A DNA stretch of 64,000 bases from an uncultured Alistipes sp. (GCA_900544265.1 UQUQ01000004.1:1-64000), one strand, 5' to 3'. Shown: positions 43,711 through 55,800, counted from the first letter of the stretch. Numbers and translations: made by a program. The notes: generated from the letters alone by a model not told the origin.

Positions 43711-43890
43711 ACACGGCGGGAGGATGGCATCCGGAAGAGGGTACGGGCGACCGCATGCGGCGCTTATCGCCGCGGCCGCCACGCGCAGACAATCCGCACG
43801 AAAGACCGGCCCACAACCCGGCGGGCGGTGTTTCTCCGGACGCTGATCGTTGCAATCATTTTTGACATTTTCTATAAAAACAAACCGAAC

Positions 43891-44649
43891 ATGAGAAAGA
43901 AAATCGTAGCCGGCAACTGGAAGATGAATACGCTTCCCGCCGAAGGAGTCGAACTCGCCAAAGGAGTCGTGGCAGGCCGTCAGGAGGTTTGCTCGTGCGT
44001 GAACTTCATCGTATGCCCGCCGTTCACCCACCTCGCCCTGGTGGCCGAGGCACTGAAGGGCTCGGACATCGAGCTCGGCGCACAGAACTGCGCCGCCGAG
44101 GCCAAGGGTGCCTACACGGGTGAGGTCGCCGCATCGATGATCGCCGCCCTGGGCTGCAAGTACGTGATCCTCGGCCACTCGGAGCGCCGCCAGTACTACG
44201 GCGAGACCTCCGAGACGCTCAACCGCAAGATGGAGCAGGCCTATGCCAACCACCTGACGCCGATCTACTGCGTGGGCGAGAACCTCGCCGAGCGCGAGGC
44301 CGGCAAGCACTTCGACGTGGTGAAGGCCCAGATCGAGGAGGTGGTCTACCACCTCACGGAGGAGCAGTTCAAGCACCTCGTGATCGCCTACGAGCCCGTA
44401 TGGGCCATCGGCACGGGCAAGACCGCCACGGCCGACCAGGCACAGGAGATCCACGCCTACATCCGTCAGGTGCTGGCCGCCAAGTTCGGCGCTGCAGCTG
44501 CCGAGTGCCCGATCCTCTACGGCGGTTCGTGCAAGCCGTCGAACGCAGCCGAGATCTTCGCCAAGGAGGATGTCGACGGCGGTCTGATCGGCGGTGCCGC
44601 CCTCAAGGCCGAGGACTTCCTCGCCATCGGCAAGGGCTTCGCAAAGTAG
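43891..44649 (+). CDS. tpiA: triosephosphate isomerase
   Basis: A 252-residue glycolytic enzyme interconverting dihydroxyacetone phosphate and glyceraldehyde-3-phosphate. Active-site residues are visible: Asn and Lys in GNWKMN, His in ILGHSERR, the catalytic Glu in IAYEPVWAIGTGKTA (which also begins loop 6), and the phosphate-binding GGSCKPSN and GGLIGGAALK. The length is standard and no signal peptide is present. ATG 43891 follows an AT-rich leader. A strong terminator follows at 44708-44750. Confidence 0.98.
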   Translation: MRKKIVAGNWKMNTLPAEGVELAKGVVAGRQEVCSCVNFIVCPPFTHLALVAEALKGSDIELGAQNCAAEAKGAYTGEVAASMIAALGCKYVILGHSERRQYYGETSETLNRKMEQAYANHLTPIYCVGENLAEREAGKHFDVVKAQIEEVVYHLTEEQFKHLVIAYEPVWAIGTGKTATADQAQEIHAYIRQVLAAKFGAAAAECPILYGGSCKPSNAAEIFAKEDVDGGLIGGAALKAEDFLAIGKGFAK

Positions 44650-44707
44650 TCCACCGAAAGACGGAAGGCTCCGGCGGGCTGCTCCCGCAAGGGAGCGTCC
44701 GGATACA

Positions 44708-44750
44708 GAAATCCCGGATTTCCAGCAGTGGAAATCCGGGATTTCGTTTT
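44708..44750 (+). terminator. intrinsic terminator of tpiA
   Basis: A perfect 17-bp stem (44708-44724 with 44729-44745) around GCAG, followed by GTTTT. It probably also serves the convergent PepSY-like gene ending at 44766. Confidence 0.88.
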
Positions 44751-44765
44751 GTCGGCGCCGGGGCG

Positions 44766-45203
44766 TCAGTCGTCGATGTCCGTCACGTTGAACTGCTTGT
44801 CGAACTCGATCTCCAGCCCGTTCGAGAGCTCGACCTCCCACGAGTAGCGCTTGCGCTCGATCTTTCGGACCTGCTGGTTGGGGAAGGTCTGAGCAACATA
44901 GCTCTTGATCTGCTCCGGCACGATGTCGGCGGGAACGGCCGCATAACGGCTCCCCACGGAGGTCCACGCACCGTCGGAGTCGAACTCGACCTCGGTGCGG
45001 TCGGTGTAGATCACCTCGTACTCCGAGCCGATGAACTTCGGGTCCTCGACGGCATAGGCGAGCGTCAGCTCCGCAAAGTGGCTCTTCAGGAAGGTCTGTG
45101 CCGCGGCGGGCAGTTTGTCCAGCGTAATGGGACGGTCGTTACCGGCAAAGGCGGTCGAAATTCCGGCAAACAGCAGGGCTGCGGCGATAAAAATCTTTTT
45201 CAT
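44766..45203 (-). CDS. secreted PepSY-like (DUF2874 / BLIP-like) protein
   Basis: A 145-residue periplasmic protein with a signal peptide (residues 1-20, ending TAFAG). Two PepSY-like repeats follow: LPAAAQTFLKSHFAELTLAYA then VPEQIKSYVAQTFPNQQVRKIERKR, each leading into a strand that ends with EVEFDSDG or EIEFDKQF. The family is widespread in Bacteroidales and structurally related to beta-lactamase-inhibitor-like folds; function unknown. ATG 45203 is followed by the standard signal. Convergent with tpiA and divergent from the GH5 gene. Confidence 0.85.
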   Translation of the reverse strand: MKKIFIAAALLFAGISTAFAGNDRPITLDKLPAAAQTFLKSHFAELTLAYAVEDPKFIGSEYEVIYTDRTEVEFDSDGAWTSVGSRYAAVPADIVPEQIKSYVAQTFPNQQVRKIERKRYSWEVELSNGLEIEFDKQFNVTDIDD

Positions 45204-45465
45204 GGTCGTGTTGTTTTTTAAGTTTGTATTTGATGTTTTCGTTCTTGTCACAGTGCAAAGGTCGGGCATAATTCTGAAAGGAATCTAAAATTTCGCATCC
45301 GACCTGCATTTTTTTATCCGGACGCCTCTCCGGCAGGGGTCGGCAGGCGTCCGAACGGTTCAAAAAGCAAAAAAGGGCATGCCGGGCGGAGCGAAACGGC
45401 AAATTTTTCCTATCTTTATCGGGTCCGCGCCGAATCCGCGGAGCGCAAACCCAAATCCGAACGCC

Positions 45466-46776
45466 ATGAAACACCCCTGTGCCGACCTTGCGGGCAGCCT
45501 GCTCTACCTTGCCGCCTGCTGCGCCCTGCTGACCTCCTGCGGCAACGCCGCATCCGCCCCCACTGCCGACTTCGTCCGCGTCGAAGAGGGGCGCTTCCTG
45601 CTCGGAGACGAGCCCTGCTACTTCGTCGGCACCAACTTCTGGTACGGCCCGATCCTCGGATCGGAGGGCCCCGGCGGCGACCGCGCCCGCCTCGGGCGCG
45701 AGCTGGACACGTTGGCCGCCTGCGGCCTGCGGAACCTGCGCGTGCTCGTCGGCGCCGAGGGACCCGAGGGCGTTCCGTCCAAAATAGCCCCGATCCTCCA
45801 GCCCGCACCGGGCCGGTACGACAACGCACTGCTCGACGGGCTCGACTACTTCATGCAGCAGTTGGCGCTGCGCGGCATGAAGGCGGTGCTCTACCTGACC
45901 AATTCGTGGGAGTGGTCGGGCGGTTACTCGCAATACCTCGCCTGGGCCGGGGCGGGCGAGGCGGCCATCCCGGCCGTCGACGGCTACCGCGCCTACGTGG
46001 ACTACGTCTCGCAGTTCATCCCCAATGCCCGGGCCCGGGCGCTCTACGCCGATCACGTGCGCTTCATCGTGGGGCGCACGAACCGCTACACGGGCGTCCG
46101 CTATGCCGACGACCCGACGATCTTCTCGTGGCAGATCTGCAACGAACCGCGCCCCTTCGGGGAGGAGAACCACGAGGCCCTCGCCGAGTGGATCGGCGAG
46201 ACGGCCCGGCTGATCCGCTCGCTGGACCCCAACCACCTGATCTCCACGGGATCGGAAGGCATCGTCGGCTGCGAGGGCAACGAAGCGCTCACCGAGCGCA
46301 TCCACGCCTTCCCGGAGATCGACTACATCAACATCCACATCTGGCCCAGCAACTGGCAGTGGGTCGACAAGGAGCATCTGGCCGAGGGGATAGACAATGC
46401 CCTCGCGCTGACAGACCGCTACATCGACCAGCACATGGCCATCGCCGAACGGCTCCGCAAGCCCGTGGTGATCGAGGAGTTCGGCTTCCCGCGCGACGAC
46501 TGCCGCTTCGGGCGGGGCACGCCGACGACGCTGCGCGACCGCTACTACGCGGCCCTGCTCGAACGGCTGCAGGCCTCGGCGACGGAGGGCGGACTGCTCG
46601 CCGGCGTCAACTGCTGGGCCTGGGGCGGCGAGGCGCAGCCCGCACACCGCGACTGGCAGCCGGGCGATCCCTACTGCGGCGACCCGGCCCAGGAGCCGCA
46701 GGGCCTCTACTCGGTCTTCGGCGACGATGCGACGGTCGCCCTGCTGCGCAAGGCCGCACAACGCCTCGCCCGCTGA
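45466..46776 (+). CDS. GH5-family endo-beta-1,4-mannanase-like lipoprotein
   Basis: A 436-residue lipoprotein (signal ending ALLTSCGN) with a GH5 (beta/alpha)8 barrel of the GH5_7 mannanase type. The opening YFVGTNFWYGPILGSEGPGGD matches GH5_7, the acid/base is Glu227 (ICNEPRP) and the nucleophile is Glu338 (VVIEEFGFPRD). Such enzymes cut beta-1,4-mannan in the outer membrane or periplasm. A -7-like box (TATCTTTA near 45411) precedes it. It is not in a complete utilisation locus; a fucosidase gene converges from the right. A hairpin follows at 46805-46834. Confidence 0.9.
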   Translation: MKHPCADLAGSLLYLAACCALLTSCGNAASAPTADFVRVEEGRFLLGDEPCYFVGTNFWYGPILGSEGPGGDRARLGRELDTLAACGLRNLRVLVGAEGPEGVPSKIAPILQPAPGRYDNALLDGLDYFMQQLALRGMKAVLYLTNSWEWSGGYSQYLAWAGAGEAAIPAVDGYRAYVDYVSQFIPNARARALYADHVRFIVGRTNRYTGVRYADDPTIFSWQICNEPRPFGEENHEALAEWIGETARLIRSLDPNHLISTGSEGIVGCEGNEALTERIHAFPEIDYINIHIWPSNWQWVDKEHLAEGIDNALALTDRYIDQHMAIAERLRKPVVIEEFGFPRDDCRFGRGTPTTLRDRYYAALLERLQASATEGGLLAGVNCWAWGGEAQPAHRDWQPGDPYCGDPAQEPQGLYSVFGDDATVALLRKAAQRLAR

Positions 46777-46804
46777 CGCGCCCGAAAGAAAGACAACAAA
46801 AAAC

Positions 46805-46834
46805 CAGGAGTCTGCCGCAAACGGCAGGCTCCTG
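46805..46834 (+). terminator. hairpin after the GH5 gene
   Basis: CAGGAGTCTGCCG pairs with CGGCAGGCTCCTG (one wobble), followed by TTGTAAAA. It may serve both the GH5 gene and the convergent fucosidase gene. Confidence 0.65.
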
Positions 46835-46921
46835 TTGTAAAAGGAGAAAACCGACAGCCGCGAATCGCGGCATTGCCGGTCTCGTGCCCAGATCACGGTG
46901 TGCCGGTCACGAACCCGGCAA

Positions 46922-49000
46922 TCACTCTTCCGACAGGACGCAGGGGATGCGGCTGCGGTCGGTCAGCACGCCGAACTCCCCCACGCCATAGCCCTCGCCG
47001 GACTGCGTGCGGCGCGGCACCAGCCGCACGTAGCGGGCCTCGATCGTCCGGCCGAAGCCGACGGTGCGGCGGACGGGGCTGTTGACGATGTTGTCGAAGG
47101 AGTCGTTCTCGCGCAGCGTCGTCCAGTGCCGGCCATCGGTGCTGACGGCCAGATCGTAGTCGATCAGGCAGCCGCCGCGCCCCTCGAGCAGGGGTTCGTA
47201 GAAGAATCCCGTGAGCGGCAGCGTGCGGCCCAGGTCGACCGTGAGCACCTCGCCCTCGGCGAGCCGTGCACCACGGCTGCAGGCCTCGTCGCCGTTGTCC
47301 GGAAGTCCGTCGACGGCCCCGGCGGCCGACACGGGCCCAACGACACGGAAATCGCGCGGCGCAAGGTCCCAGTCCCAGCGGGCCGGAGCACTCGTGCGCC
47401 CCTCGGAGACGACGATGGCGGCCAGGCGGCACGGGCCCGTCACGGTGAAGGGCTCCGCGTAGCGGGCCGAGGAGGTCGTGGGCTGCGAGCCGTCGAGCGT
47501 ATAGTAGATCTCACCGGGCTCCGCGGCCGTGAGGGTCACGCGCCCCTGCTTGTCGCGCACGGCGGCGGGAGACTCGATGAAGATGCGGTCATCGTAGAGC
47601 GCCAGGCGGTTAAGCACGGGCGTCGCCAGCGAGCGGTCGATCACCACGCGCAGGCCGCGCGTCGTCACGCGGTCGATGCGCACGATGCGCTTGTAGCCGA
47701 CGGTCGTCTCGCGGGCCACCTCGCGCCACGAGCCGTCGTCATCGAGCGTCTCGATGCGGAAGGCGGCGATGCGCTGTCCGAGCGGAATGTACTCCTGCAG
47801 CATCACGCGGTTGAAGCTCCGCGCCTCGGGGAAGCGGAGCGTGAGCGTCGCGCTCCGCACGTCGTCCGCCGCAGCCCAACAGCTGTCGTAATCGTCATTG
47901 AGCAGGTTCTCCGCTCCGTAGCCGCGGCCACGCACGTCGGATGCCTCGATGCTGGCACCCTGGGCGAGGTCCTCGGCGAAGATTTCGTCCAGCGCGGCAC
48001 GGAACTCCATCAGGCGCGCCGAGTCGACCGCGCAGATCAGTCCCCGCCGGTCGGCCGGCACGTTGAGCAGCAGCAGCGAGTTGCGTCCCACGCTGTTGTA
48101 GTAGATCGTCAGCAGCTCGGCGAGCGACTTGACCTGACTGTCCTCCGAGGCACGGTAGAACCACCCCGGGCGGATCGAGACGTCGGTCTCGGCCGGCACC
48201 CACGCCTCGCCGAGCATGTTGCCGCAGTTGAGCGTATCGAGCGCGGGCGACCGTCCGGGGGCATAGCCCGTCGTGTCGAGGCGCGACCAGCAGGTGCGGC
48301 CCGCAAATCCCGCCTCGTTGCCGACCCAGCGGCAGCCGGGGCCCACGTCGCTGAAGATCACCGCACCGGGCTGGCAGGCGTAGACGGTCTCGTGGTAGCG
48401 GTTCCAGTCGTAGACCTGCCGCTTGCCGTTGGGGCCCTCGCCGCAGGCGCCGTCGAACCACTGCTCGTAGACCTCGCCGTAGCTGCCCAGCGCACTGCGG
48501 AGCGTCGTGGCGAAGGCCTCGTTGTAGTCGGGTGTGCCGTACGTAGGATCGTTGCGGTCCCAGGGCGAGATGTAGATGCCGAACTTCAGGCCCGCCTCGC
48601 GGCATGCATCGGAGAGTTCGCTCAGCACGTCGCCCTTGCCGTCGCGCCAGGAGCTCTGCGCCACGGTGTGGCGGCTGGCCGGATTGGGCCAGAGGCAGAA
48701 GCCGTCGTGGTGCTTCGCCGTGAGGATGATCCCCTTCATGCCGGCAGCCGAGGCGATGGCGGCCCACTGGCGGCAGTCGAGTGCCGTCGGCTGGAAGAGG
48801 TCGACACTCTCGGTACCCTTGCCCCACTCCGATTCGGTGTAGGTGTTGGGGCCGAAATGGACGAACATGTTGGTCTCCATGCGTTGCCAGGCAACCTGCT
48901 CGGGCGTGGGCACGGGGCCGAACGCCGCGGGAGGTGGCGTCTGGCAGGCCGTCACGACGGCCGCGCAGCAAAGCATTGTCAGGATGTCGGAAAGTTTCAT
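46922..49000 (-). CDS. GH29 alpha-L-fucosidase with discoidin-type (CBM32-like) domains
   Basis: A 692-residue lipoprotein (signal ending VVTACQTP). The GH29 barrel covers about residues 30-340. MFVHFGPNTYTESEWGKGTE and LTAKHHDGFCLWPNP are family hallmarks, and the nucleophile is Asp183 in QWFDGACGEG. A discoidin/F5-8-type C domain follows at about 350-470. A short PA14/chitobiase-like linker (GEIYYTLDGSQPTT) comes next, then a second discoidin-like domain to the end. It removes fucose, probably from host mucin or milk glycans; linkage specificity is not predictable. ATG 49000 (MKLSDILTMLCC) is preferred over an upstream ATG at 49027 because it gives a clean signal. Confidence 0.93.
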   Translation of the reverse strand: MKLSDILTMLCCAAVVTACQTPPPAAFGPVPTPEQVAWQRMETNMFVHFGPNTYTESEWGKGTESVDLFQPTALDCRQWAAIASAAGMKGIILTAKHHDGFCLWPNPASRHTVAQSSWRDGKGDVLSELSDACREAGLKFGIYISPWDRNDPTYGTPDYNEAFATTLRSALGSYGEVYEQWFDGACGEGPNGKRQVYDWNRYHETVYACQPGAVIFSDVGPGCRWVGNEAGFAGRTCWSRLDTTGYAPGRSPALDTLNCGNMLGEAWVPAETDVSIRPGWFYRASEDSQVKSLAELLTIYYNSVGRNSLLLLNVPADRRGLICAVDSARLMEFRAALDEIFAEDLAQGASIEASDVRGRGYGAENLLNDDYDSCWAAADDVRSATLTLRFPEARSFNRVMLQEYIPLGQRIAAFRIETLDDDGSWREVARETTVGYKRIVRIDRVTTRGLRVVIDRSLATPVLNRLALYDDRIFIESPAAVRDKQGRVTLTAAEPGEIYYTLDGSQPTTSSARYAEPFTVTGPCRLAAIVVSEGRTSAPARWDWDLAPRDFRVVGPVSAAGAVDGLPDNGDEACSRGARLAEGEVLTVDLGRTLPLTGFFYEPLLEGRGGCLIDYDLAVSTDGRHWTTLRENDSFDNIVNSPVRRTVGFGRTIEARYVRLVPRRTQSGEGYGVGEFGVLTDRSRIPCVLSEE

Positions 49001-49310
49001 ATCAAATCGTTTCTTCGGGTTTCGCAACCAGTAGAATCGTTACACAGGCCCAAACCGGAACCGACAGCGATTGGTTCATCTGGATGGACATGGTTGCGGT
49101 TTCAGGTTACGCTTGTAAATTTACGCATATAGCCCCGAAAAACCAAACCGCCATATTACACCGTAGCCTAAAAGGCATCTGTTCCCGACCTGCCGGGCGG
49201 GTGCCGAAAACAAAAAAAGAGCCGCGACCCGATGGGTCACGGCTCCGGATTTCGTCGCGGCCGGACGAGCCGTCAGCTAAACGGCTGATCCACCGCGGAT
49301 CGGGCACTGA
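49001..49310. other. intergenic region between pckA and the fucosidase gene
   Basis: No gene is seen. It holds the pckA terminator (49212-49245) and AT-rich sequence at 49095-49165 suitable for a minus-strand promoter of the fucosidase, but no exact TAnnTTTG box was found. Confidence 0.5.
49212..49245 (-). terminator. intrinsic terminator of pckA
   Basis: GAGCCGCGACCC (49219-49230) pairs with GGGTCACGGCTC (49234-49245). The single C/A mismatch becomes a G-U wobble in the minus-strand RNA. A T-run follows on that strand. It lies 66 bp after the pckA stop. Confidence 0.85.
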
Positions 49311-50915
<1,605 letters not shown>

Positions 50916-51023
50916 AGTCGTTTGTTATTTAATAAAACCTCAAAAACCTTATTATTTCTGCCGACCGGGCTTCCGCCCGCCTGCCGCAGCCCCTCTGCGG
51001 GGCATCTTCCGTCGGAGACATCC

Positions 51024-51143
51024 GCCGGGGATCGTCGCCGGGTCTTTCCGTCAGAAACCGGCTGCCGGGGGTTGCTACCCGACTTTCCCATCAGAGACCG
51101 GCTGCCGGGGATCACCACCGAACCGTCCCGTCCGAGACCGTCC
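51024..51143. repeat. 40-bp tandem repeat, three imperfect copies, in the pckA 5' leader
   Basis: GCCGGGG begins units at 51024, 51064 and 51104, exactly 40 bp apart. The units share GGATC-like and GAGACCG(G)CT-like segments, and another related GCCGGGGATCGTCGCC occurs at 51167-51182. The array lies between the predicted pckA promoter and its start codon. Confidence 0.85.
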
Positions 51144-51230
51144 ACCGGACCTTCCCGTCACCGGCCGCCGGGGATCGTCGCCTCACGCGGCACCCCCCGC
51201 GTCGCCCGGAAAAACCGAGTTCCGACGGCA

Positions 51231-51238
51231 CAAAGGTA
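51231..51238 (-). promoter_or_regulatory. minus-strand -7 promoter box (TACCTTTG) of pckA
   Basis: An exact TAnnTTTG match on the minus strand, about 315 bp upstream of the pckA start. No closer match was seen, so the leader would be unusually long. Confidence 0.55.
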
Positions 51239-51529
51239 GAAAAACTTTCAGACTTGTGAAAAAAATAACAGTAAAAATTACAAAAAAATTTTATTATTTT
51301 TCACTCCCCATGTAACCGACTAAATCACAGAACTATAGCAGCCTCACCAAACACCCGGCAGGGGTCTCCGCCCGGGGACGGATGCACCCGGCCGAGCCGC
51401 CCGGCACACCGCGCCGCAACCCGATGCGGCCCGCCGCAGACACACGCACAGGCAAGGCTCCCGATGCAACTTTTATGTCAAAACGTCCGCTTTTCCGATA
51501 AAATTGCGCCGGAGGAGCGATTTTTTTGC

Positions 51530-51537
51530 TAATTTTG
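51530..51537 (+). promoter_or_regulatory. -7 promoter box (TAATTTTG) of hemW
   Basis: An exact TAnnTTTG match only 6 bp before the ATG at 51544. Transcription would start at or very near the start codon, suggesting a leaderless or nearly leaderless mRNA. Confidence 0.55.
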
Positions 51538-51543
51538 ATAGCC

Positions 51544-52656
51544 ATGGCCGGACTTTACTTCCACATCCCCTTCTGCAAGCGCATCTGCGCCTACTGCGAC
51601 TTCTACAAGAGCGTCGAAACGGCGCGGCTCCCGGAGACGCTACAGGCGATGCACCGCGAGCTGGAGAGCCGCCGGAAGTACCTCGGCGGCGAGGCGGTCC
51701 GCACGCGCTACTTCGGCGGCGGCACCCCGTCGCTCTGCACGCCGGAGCAGTTGCGCGCCCTGCTCGACCATGCGGCCGACCTGTTCGACTGCTCGGCCAC
51801 GGAGGAGACCACGCTCGAGGCCAACCCCGACGACCTCACGCCCCGCGACCTCGACGCCCTGCGCGAGGCGGGCATCGACCGCCTCTCGATCGGCATCCAG
51901 TCGCTCGACGACGACTGCCTGCGCCTGATGAATCGCCGCCACACGGCCCGGCAGGCCGTCGAGGCGGTCCGCGCGGCCCGCAAGGCGGGGTTCGGCAACC
52001 TTACCGTCGACCTGATCTTCGGCGTCCCGGGATTCGGCGGCGACTCGCTGCGCCGCACGCTCGACGGCATCCTCGCGCTGGAGGCGGAGCATGTGTCGGC
52101 CTACCACCTCACCGTCGAACCCGACACGGCCTTCGGGCGGCGGGCGGCCCGCGGCAGCTTCCGCCCCGTGGAGGAGCAGGTGAGCGAGGAGGAGTTCCTC
52201 ACCGTGCACCGCACGCTGACCGGGGCCGGGTACGAGCACTACGAGGTCTCGAACTTTGCCCGCCCGGGATTCCGCGCCCGCCACAATGCCGCCTACTGGC
52301 ACGGCGAAAAGTACCTCGGCATCGGGCCCGCTGCCCACTCCTTCGACGGGCGGGAGCGTCACTGGAACGTCGCCTCCGTCGCCCGCTACATCGACGGCGA
52401 AGAGGCCGAAGCGGAGCAGCTCACCGAGCACGACCGCTTCAACGAGTACCTGCTCACACGGCTGCGCACGGCCGAGGGGATCTGCCTCGAGGAGCTGCGG
52501 CAGCGCTTCGGTGCGGAACGCGCCGAGCGGCTGCGGCGCGAGGCCGCCCGGTGGATTGCGGCCGGCACGCTGCGCATTTCGTCCGGACGCATGGCCGTTC
52601 CGCCCGAACACTTCCTCGTCAGCGACGCGGTCATCGAATCGCTGTTCGAGGCCTGA
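51544..52656 (+). CDS. hemW: radical SAM protein HemW (heme chaperone, coproporphyrinogen-oxidase-like)
   Basis: A 370-residue radical SAM protein. The 4Fe-4S motif CxxxCxxC is read as FCKRICAYCDF near residues 11-18, followed by RYFGGGTPSLC and the HemW-typical NPDDLT and GIQSLDDDCLRLMNR, then GVPG and the C-terminal HemW helical domain. HemW binds heme and is thought to deliver it to respiratory proteins; it lacks oxygen-independent coproporphyrinogen oxidase activity in characterised cases. ATG 51544 (MAGLYFHIPFCKR) matches family starts. Confidence 0.92.
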   Translation: MAGLYFHIPFCKRICAYCDFYKSVETARLPETLQAMHRELESRRKYLGGEAVRTRYFGGGTPSLCTPEQLRALLDHAADLFDCSATEETTLEANPDDLTPRDLDALREAGIDRLSIGIQSLDDDCLRLMNRRHTARQAVEAVRAARKAGFGNLTVDLIFGVPGFGGDSLRRTLDGILALEAEHVSAYHLTVEPDTAFGRRAARGSFRPVEEQVSEEEFLTVHRTLTGAGYEHYEVSNFARPGFRARHNAAYWHGEKYLGIGPAAHSFDGRERHWNVASVARYIDGEEAEAEQLTEHDRFNEYLLTRLRTAEGICLEELRQRFGAERAERLRREAARWIAAGTLRISSGRMAVPPEHFLVSDAVIESLFEA

Positions 52657-52749
52657 TGCAAGGTCCAAATTCGTGACCCTGAAATGTTAAGTTATTCTTA
52701 AATAATTTTATTAACTGCATTTCGGGTTGTTTTATATAATTATAAGTAT

Positions 52750-52757
52750 TACCTTTG
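52750..52757 (+). promoter_or_regulatory. -7 promoter box (TACCTTTG) of the glycogen locus
   Basis: An exact TAnnTTTG match 43 bp before the synthase-phosphorylase start, with AT-rich upstream sequence and TTGTTT about 20 bp upstream as a possible -33 element. Confidence 0.65.
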
Positions 52758-52800
52758 CGGCCGGAAATCAAACCGGATCACGGAAAAACTACAAAAGTAT

Positions 52801-55800
52801 ATGAGCAATGCGAAATTGTCCCCCGACTTCCTGTTCGAGGTAAGCTGGGAGGTATGCAACAAAGTCGGCGGTATCCACACCGTCATTTCGACCAAGACGC
52901 AAACCGCCATCCGCAAATTCGGAGAGCGCTATATTCTGCTGGGGCCCGACCTCTCGCACGAGGGCGTGAACCCCGAATTCCAAGAGGACCCCAACCTGCT
53001 GAAGGCATGGCGCCAGAACGTCTACAACGAGGGCATCCGCATCCGCGTGGGACGCTGGAAGATCAAGGGCGAGCCGATGGTCATCCTCGTCGACTTCTCG
53101 TCGCTCATCCCGCGCAAGGACGAAATCCTGAAGAGCCTGTGGGAGAGCTACCACGTCGATTCGATCTCGGGACAGTGGGACTACATCGAGCCGGTGCTCT
53201 TCGGCTGGGCCGCCGGCAAGGTCATCGCCTCCTATGTCGATACCTTCTGCACGGCCACCGAAAAGGTCGCCGCCCACTTCCACGAATGGATGACCGCCGC
53301 CGGCGGTCTCTACCTGCGTCTGCACGCCCCCTATGTGGCCACCGTCTTCACGACGCACGCCACGATCATGGGCCGCTGCATCGCCGGCAACCGCCTGCCC
53401 CTCTACAACGACCTCTCGAAGTTCAACGCCGACGAGCTGGCCCGCCAGTTCAACGTCACGGCCAAGCACTCGATCGAGAAGATGGCCGCCACGTACCACG
53501 ACGAGTTCCTCACCGTGAGCGACATCACCGCCTCGGAGTGCAAGTACCTGCTCGGCCGCGAGGTCGACGGCGTGACGCCCAACGGCTTTGAGAACGACTT
53601 CGTATGGAGCGGCGACGAGTACGTCGCCAAGCGCGCCGAGGCCCGCCGGGCGATGATCTCCGTGGCCGAGGCCTGCCTGGGCCGCAAGTTCGCCACCGAT
53701 CCGCTCATCATCGGCACGAGCGGCCGCTACGAGTTCCACAACAAGGGGCTCGACGTCTTCATCGAGTCGCTCAAGCAGCTGGCCGCTTCGGACCGTCTCC
53801 AGCGCGAGGTGCTCGCCTACATCACCGTGCCGGCCGGCAACCGCGGCCCGCGCGTCGACCTGCAGGCCCATCTGGCCGACCCGTCGAAGCCCATCGACGA
53901 CAGCCAGTACAAATACTCGACACACTACCTGGAAAACCAGACGTGGGACCCCATCGTCAACGCCCTGGCCGGGTCGGTGCTCACGACGGCCGACTCGAAG
54001 GTCAAGGTGATCTTCGTGCCCACCTACCTGAACAAGAGCGACGGCATCTTCAACAAGGACTACTACGAGCTGCTCGTCGGCATGGACGTCACGGTCTTCC
54101 CCTCCTACTACGAGCCGTGGGGCTACACGCCGCTGGAGTCGGTGGCCTTCTCCGTCCCGACGATCACCACGACGCTCGCCGGCTTCGGCCTCTGGGTCAG
54201 CAAGCAGCGCACGCACACCGGCGTGGAAATCATCCGCCGCGACGACTACAACGACAAGGAGGCCGAGCAGCAGATCGCCGACGCGCTGCTGCGCTTCAGC
54301 CTGCTCGACGAGAAGCACGTCAACGAGGCGCGCGTCTCGGCCTACGAGATCGCCGAAACGGCCCTCTGGGAGCACCTCTACAAGGCCTATGAGGACGCCT
54401 ACTCGGATGCGATCGAGAGCTCGATCGTGCGCACGAACCGCGCCGTGCTGGACGACGGCGGCGCCAAGACCGAGCAGATCAACTTCGTGCGCCAGCAGCT
54501 CTTCGTCGAGAAACCCAACTGGAACCGCATGATGGTCGACAAGACGCTGCCCAAGCGCCTGCACGCCCTCGAGGAGCTCTCGCGCAACCTCTGGTGGTGC
54601 TGGAACCCGGGCGCCCGCGACCTGTTCGAGAACATCGACCCGACGCTCTGGACCGAGTGCGAGCGCAACCCGATCGTCTTCCTCGACAAGCTGAGCGTCG
54701 AGCGCCTCAAGGAGCTCGAGCACGACGACGTCTTCCTCGCACAACTCGACGGCGTCTACGCGCAGTTCCGCGACTACATGAATGAAAAACCCGATCCGAA
54801 GGCGACCTCGATCACCTACTTCTCGATGGAGTACGGCCTGCACTCGTCGCTGAAGATCTACTCGGGCGGTCTGGGCATCCTCGCCGGCGACTACCTCAAG
54901 GAGGCGTCGGACAAGAACGTCCCGATGACGGCCGTGGGTCTGCTCTACCGCTACGGCTACTTCACGCAGCGGCTCTCGGCCCAGGGCGCACAGGAAGCGA
55001 CCTACGAGGCGCAGAACTTCTTCAAGCTGCCCATCTCGCCCGTGCGTGACGAGGCCGGCGGCTGGGTCACGGTGACCATCGCCTTCCCGGGCCGCACGCT
55101 CTCGGCGCGCGTCTGGAAGTGCCAGGTCGGCCGCACGGACCTCTACCTGCTCGACGCCGACTACGAGGACAACCTCGAGGAGGACCGTCAGATCACCCAC
55201 TACCTCTACGGCGGCGACTGGGAGAACCGCCTCAAGCAGGAGATCCTGCTCGGCATCGGCGGCATCCGCGCCCTGCGCAAGCTCGGCATCAAGCACGACG
55301 TATACCACTGCAACGAGGGACACGCCGCCTTCATCGGCATCGAGCGCATCCGTGAACTGGTCAACCACAAGAAGCTCTCCTTCTCGGAGGCGCTGGAGGT
55401 GATCCGCTCGTCGTCGCTCTTCACCACGCACACGCCCGTGCCGGCCGGTCACGACGCCTTCCCCGAGTCGATGATCCGCCAGTACATGTCGCACTACCCC
55501 GACGTGCTGGGCATCACCTGGGAGCAGTACATCAACCTCGGCAAGACCAACCCCAACGACCCGAACGAGAAGTTCTCGATGTCGGTGCTGGCCTGCAACC
55601 TCTCGCAGGAGGTCAACGGCGTATCGTGGCTCCACGGCGAGGTGTCGAAGGAGATTCTGGGCAACATGTGGCCGGGCTACTTCAAGAACGAGCTCCACAT
55701 CGGCTACGTCACCAACGGCGTGCACTTCCCGACCTGGATCGCCACGTCGCTGCGCCGCCTCTACGCCCGCTACTTCCCCGAAGGGTTCGAGGGCCACGTC

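Larger units (their letters stand above)
50916..51543. other. long intergenic region with the pckA leader and the hemW promoter
   Basis: No gene is seen in 627 bp. From right to left it contains the hemW -7 box (51530-51537), AT-rich sequence, the minus-strand pckA -7 box (51231-51238), a 40-bp tandem repeat (51024-51143) and GC-rich sequence to the pckA start. Confidence 0.6.

Noticed and set aside
41980..44967. A 995-codon antisense frame across lysS and tpiA
   Set aside because: It opposes two certain housekeeping genes and shows the same bias pattern; no start, signal or domain supports it.
51024..51182. Possible CRISPR-like array in the 40-bp repeat
   Set aside because: The 40-bp units are contiguous with no variable spacers of constant length; the divergence is spread through the unit.
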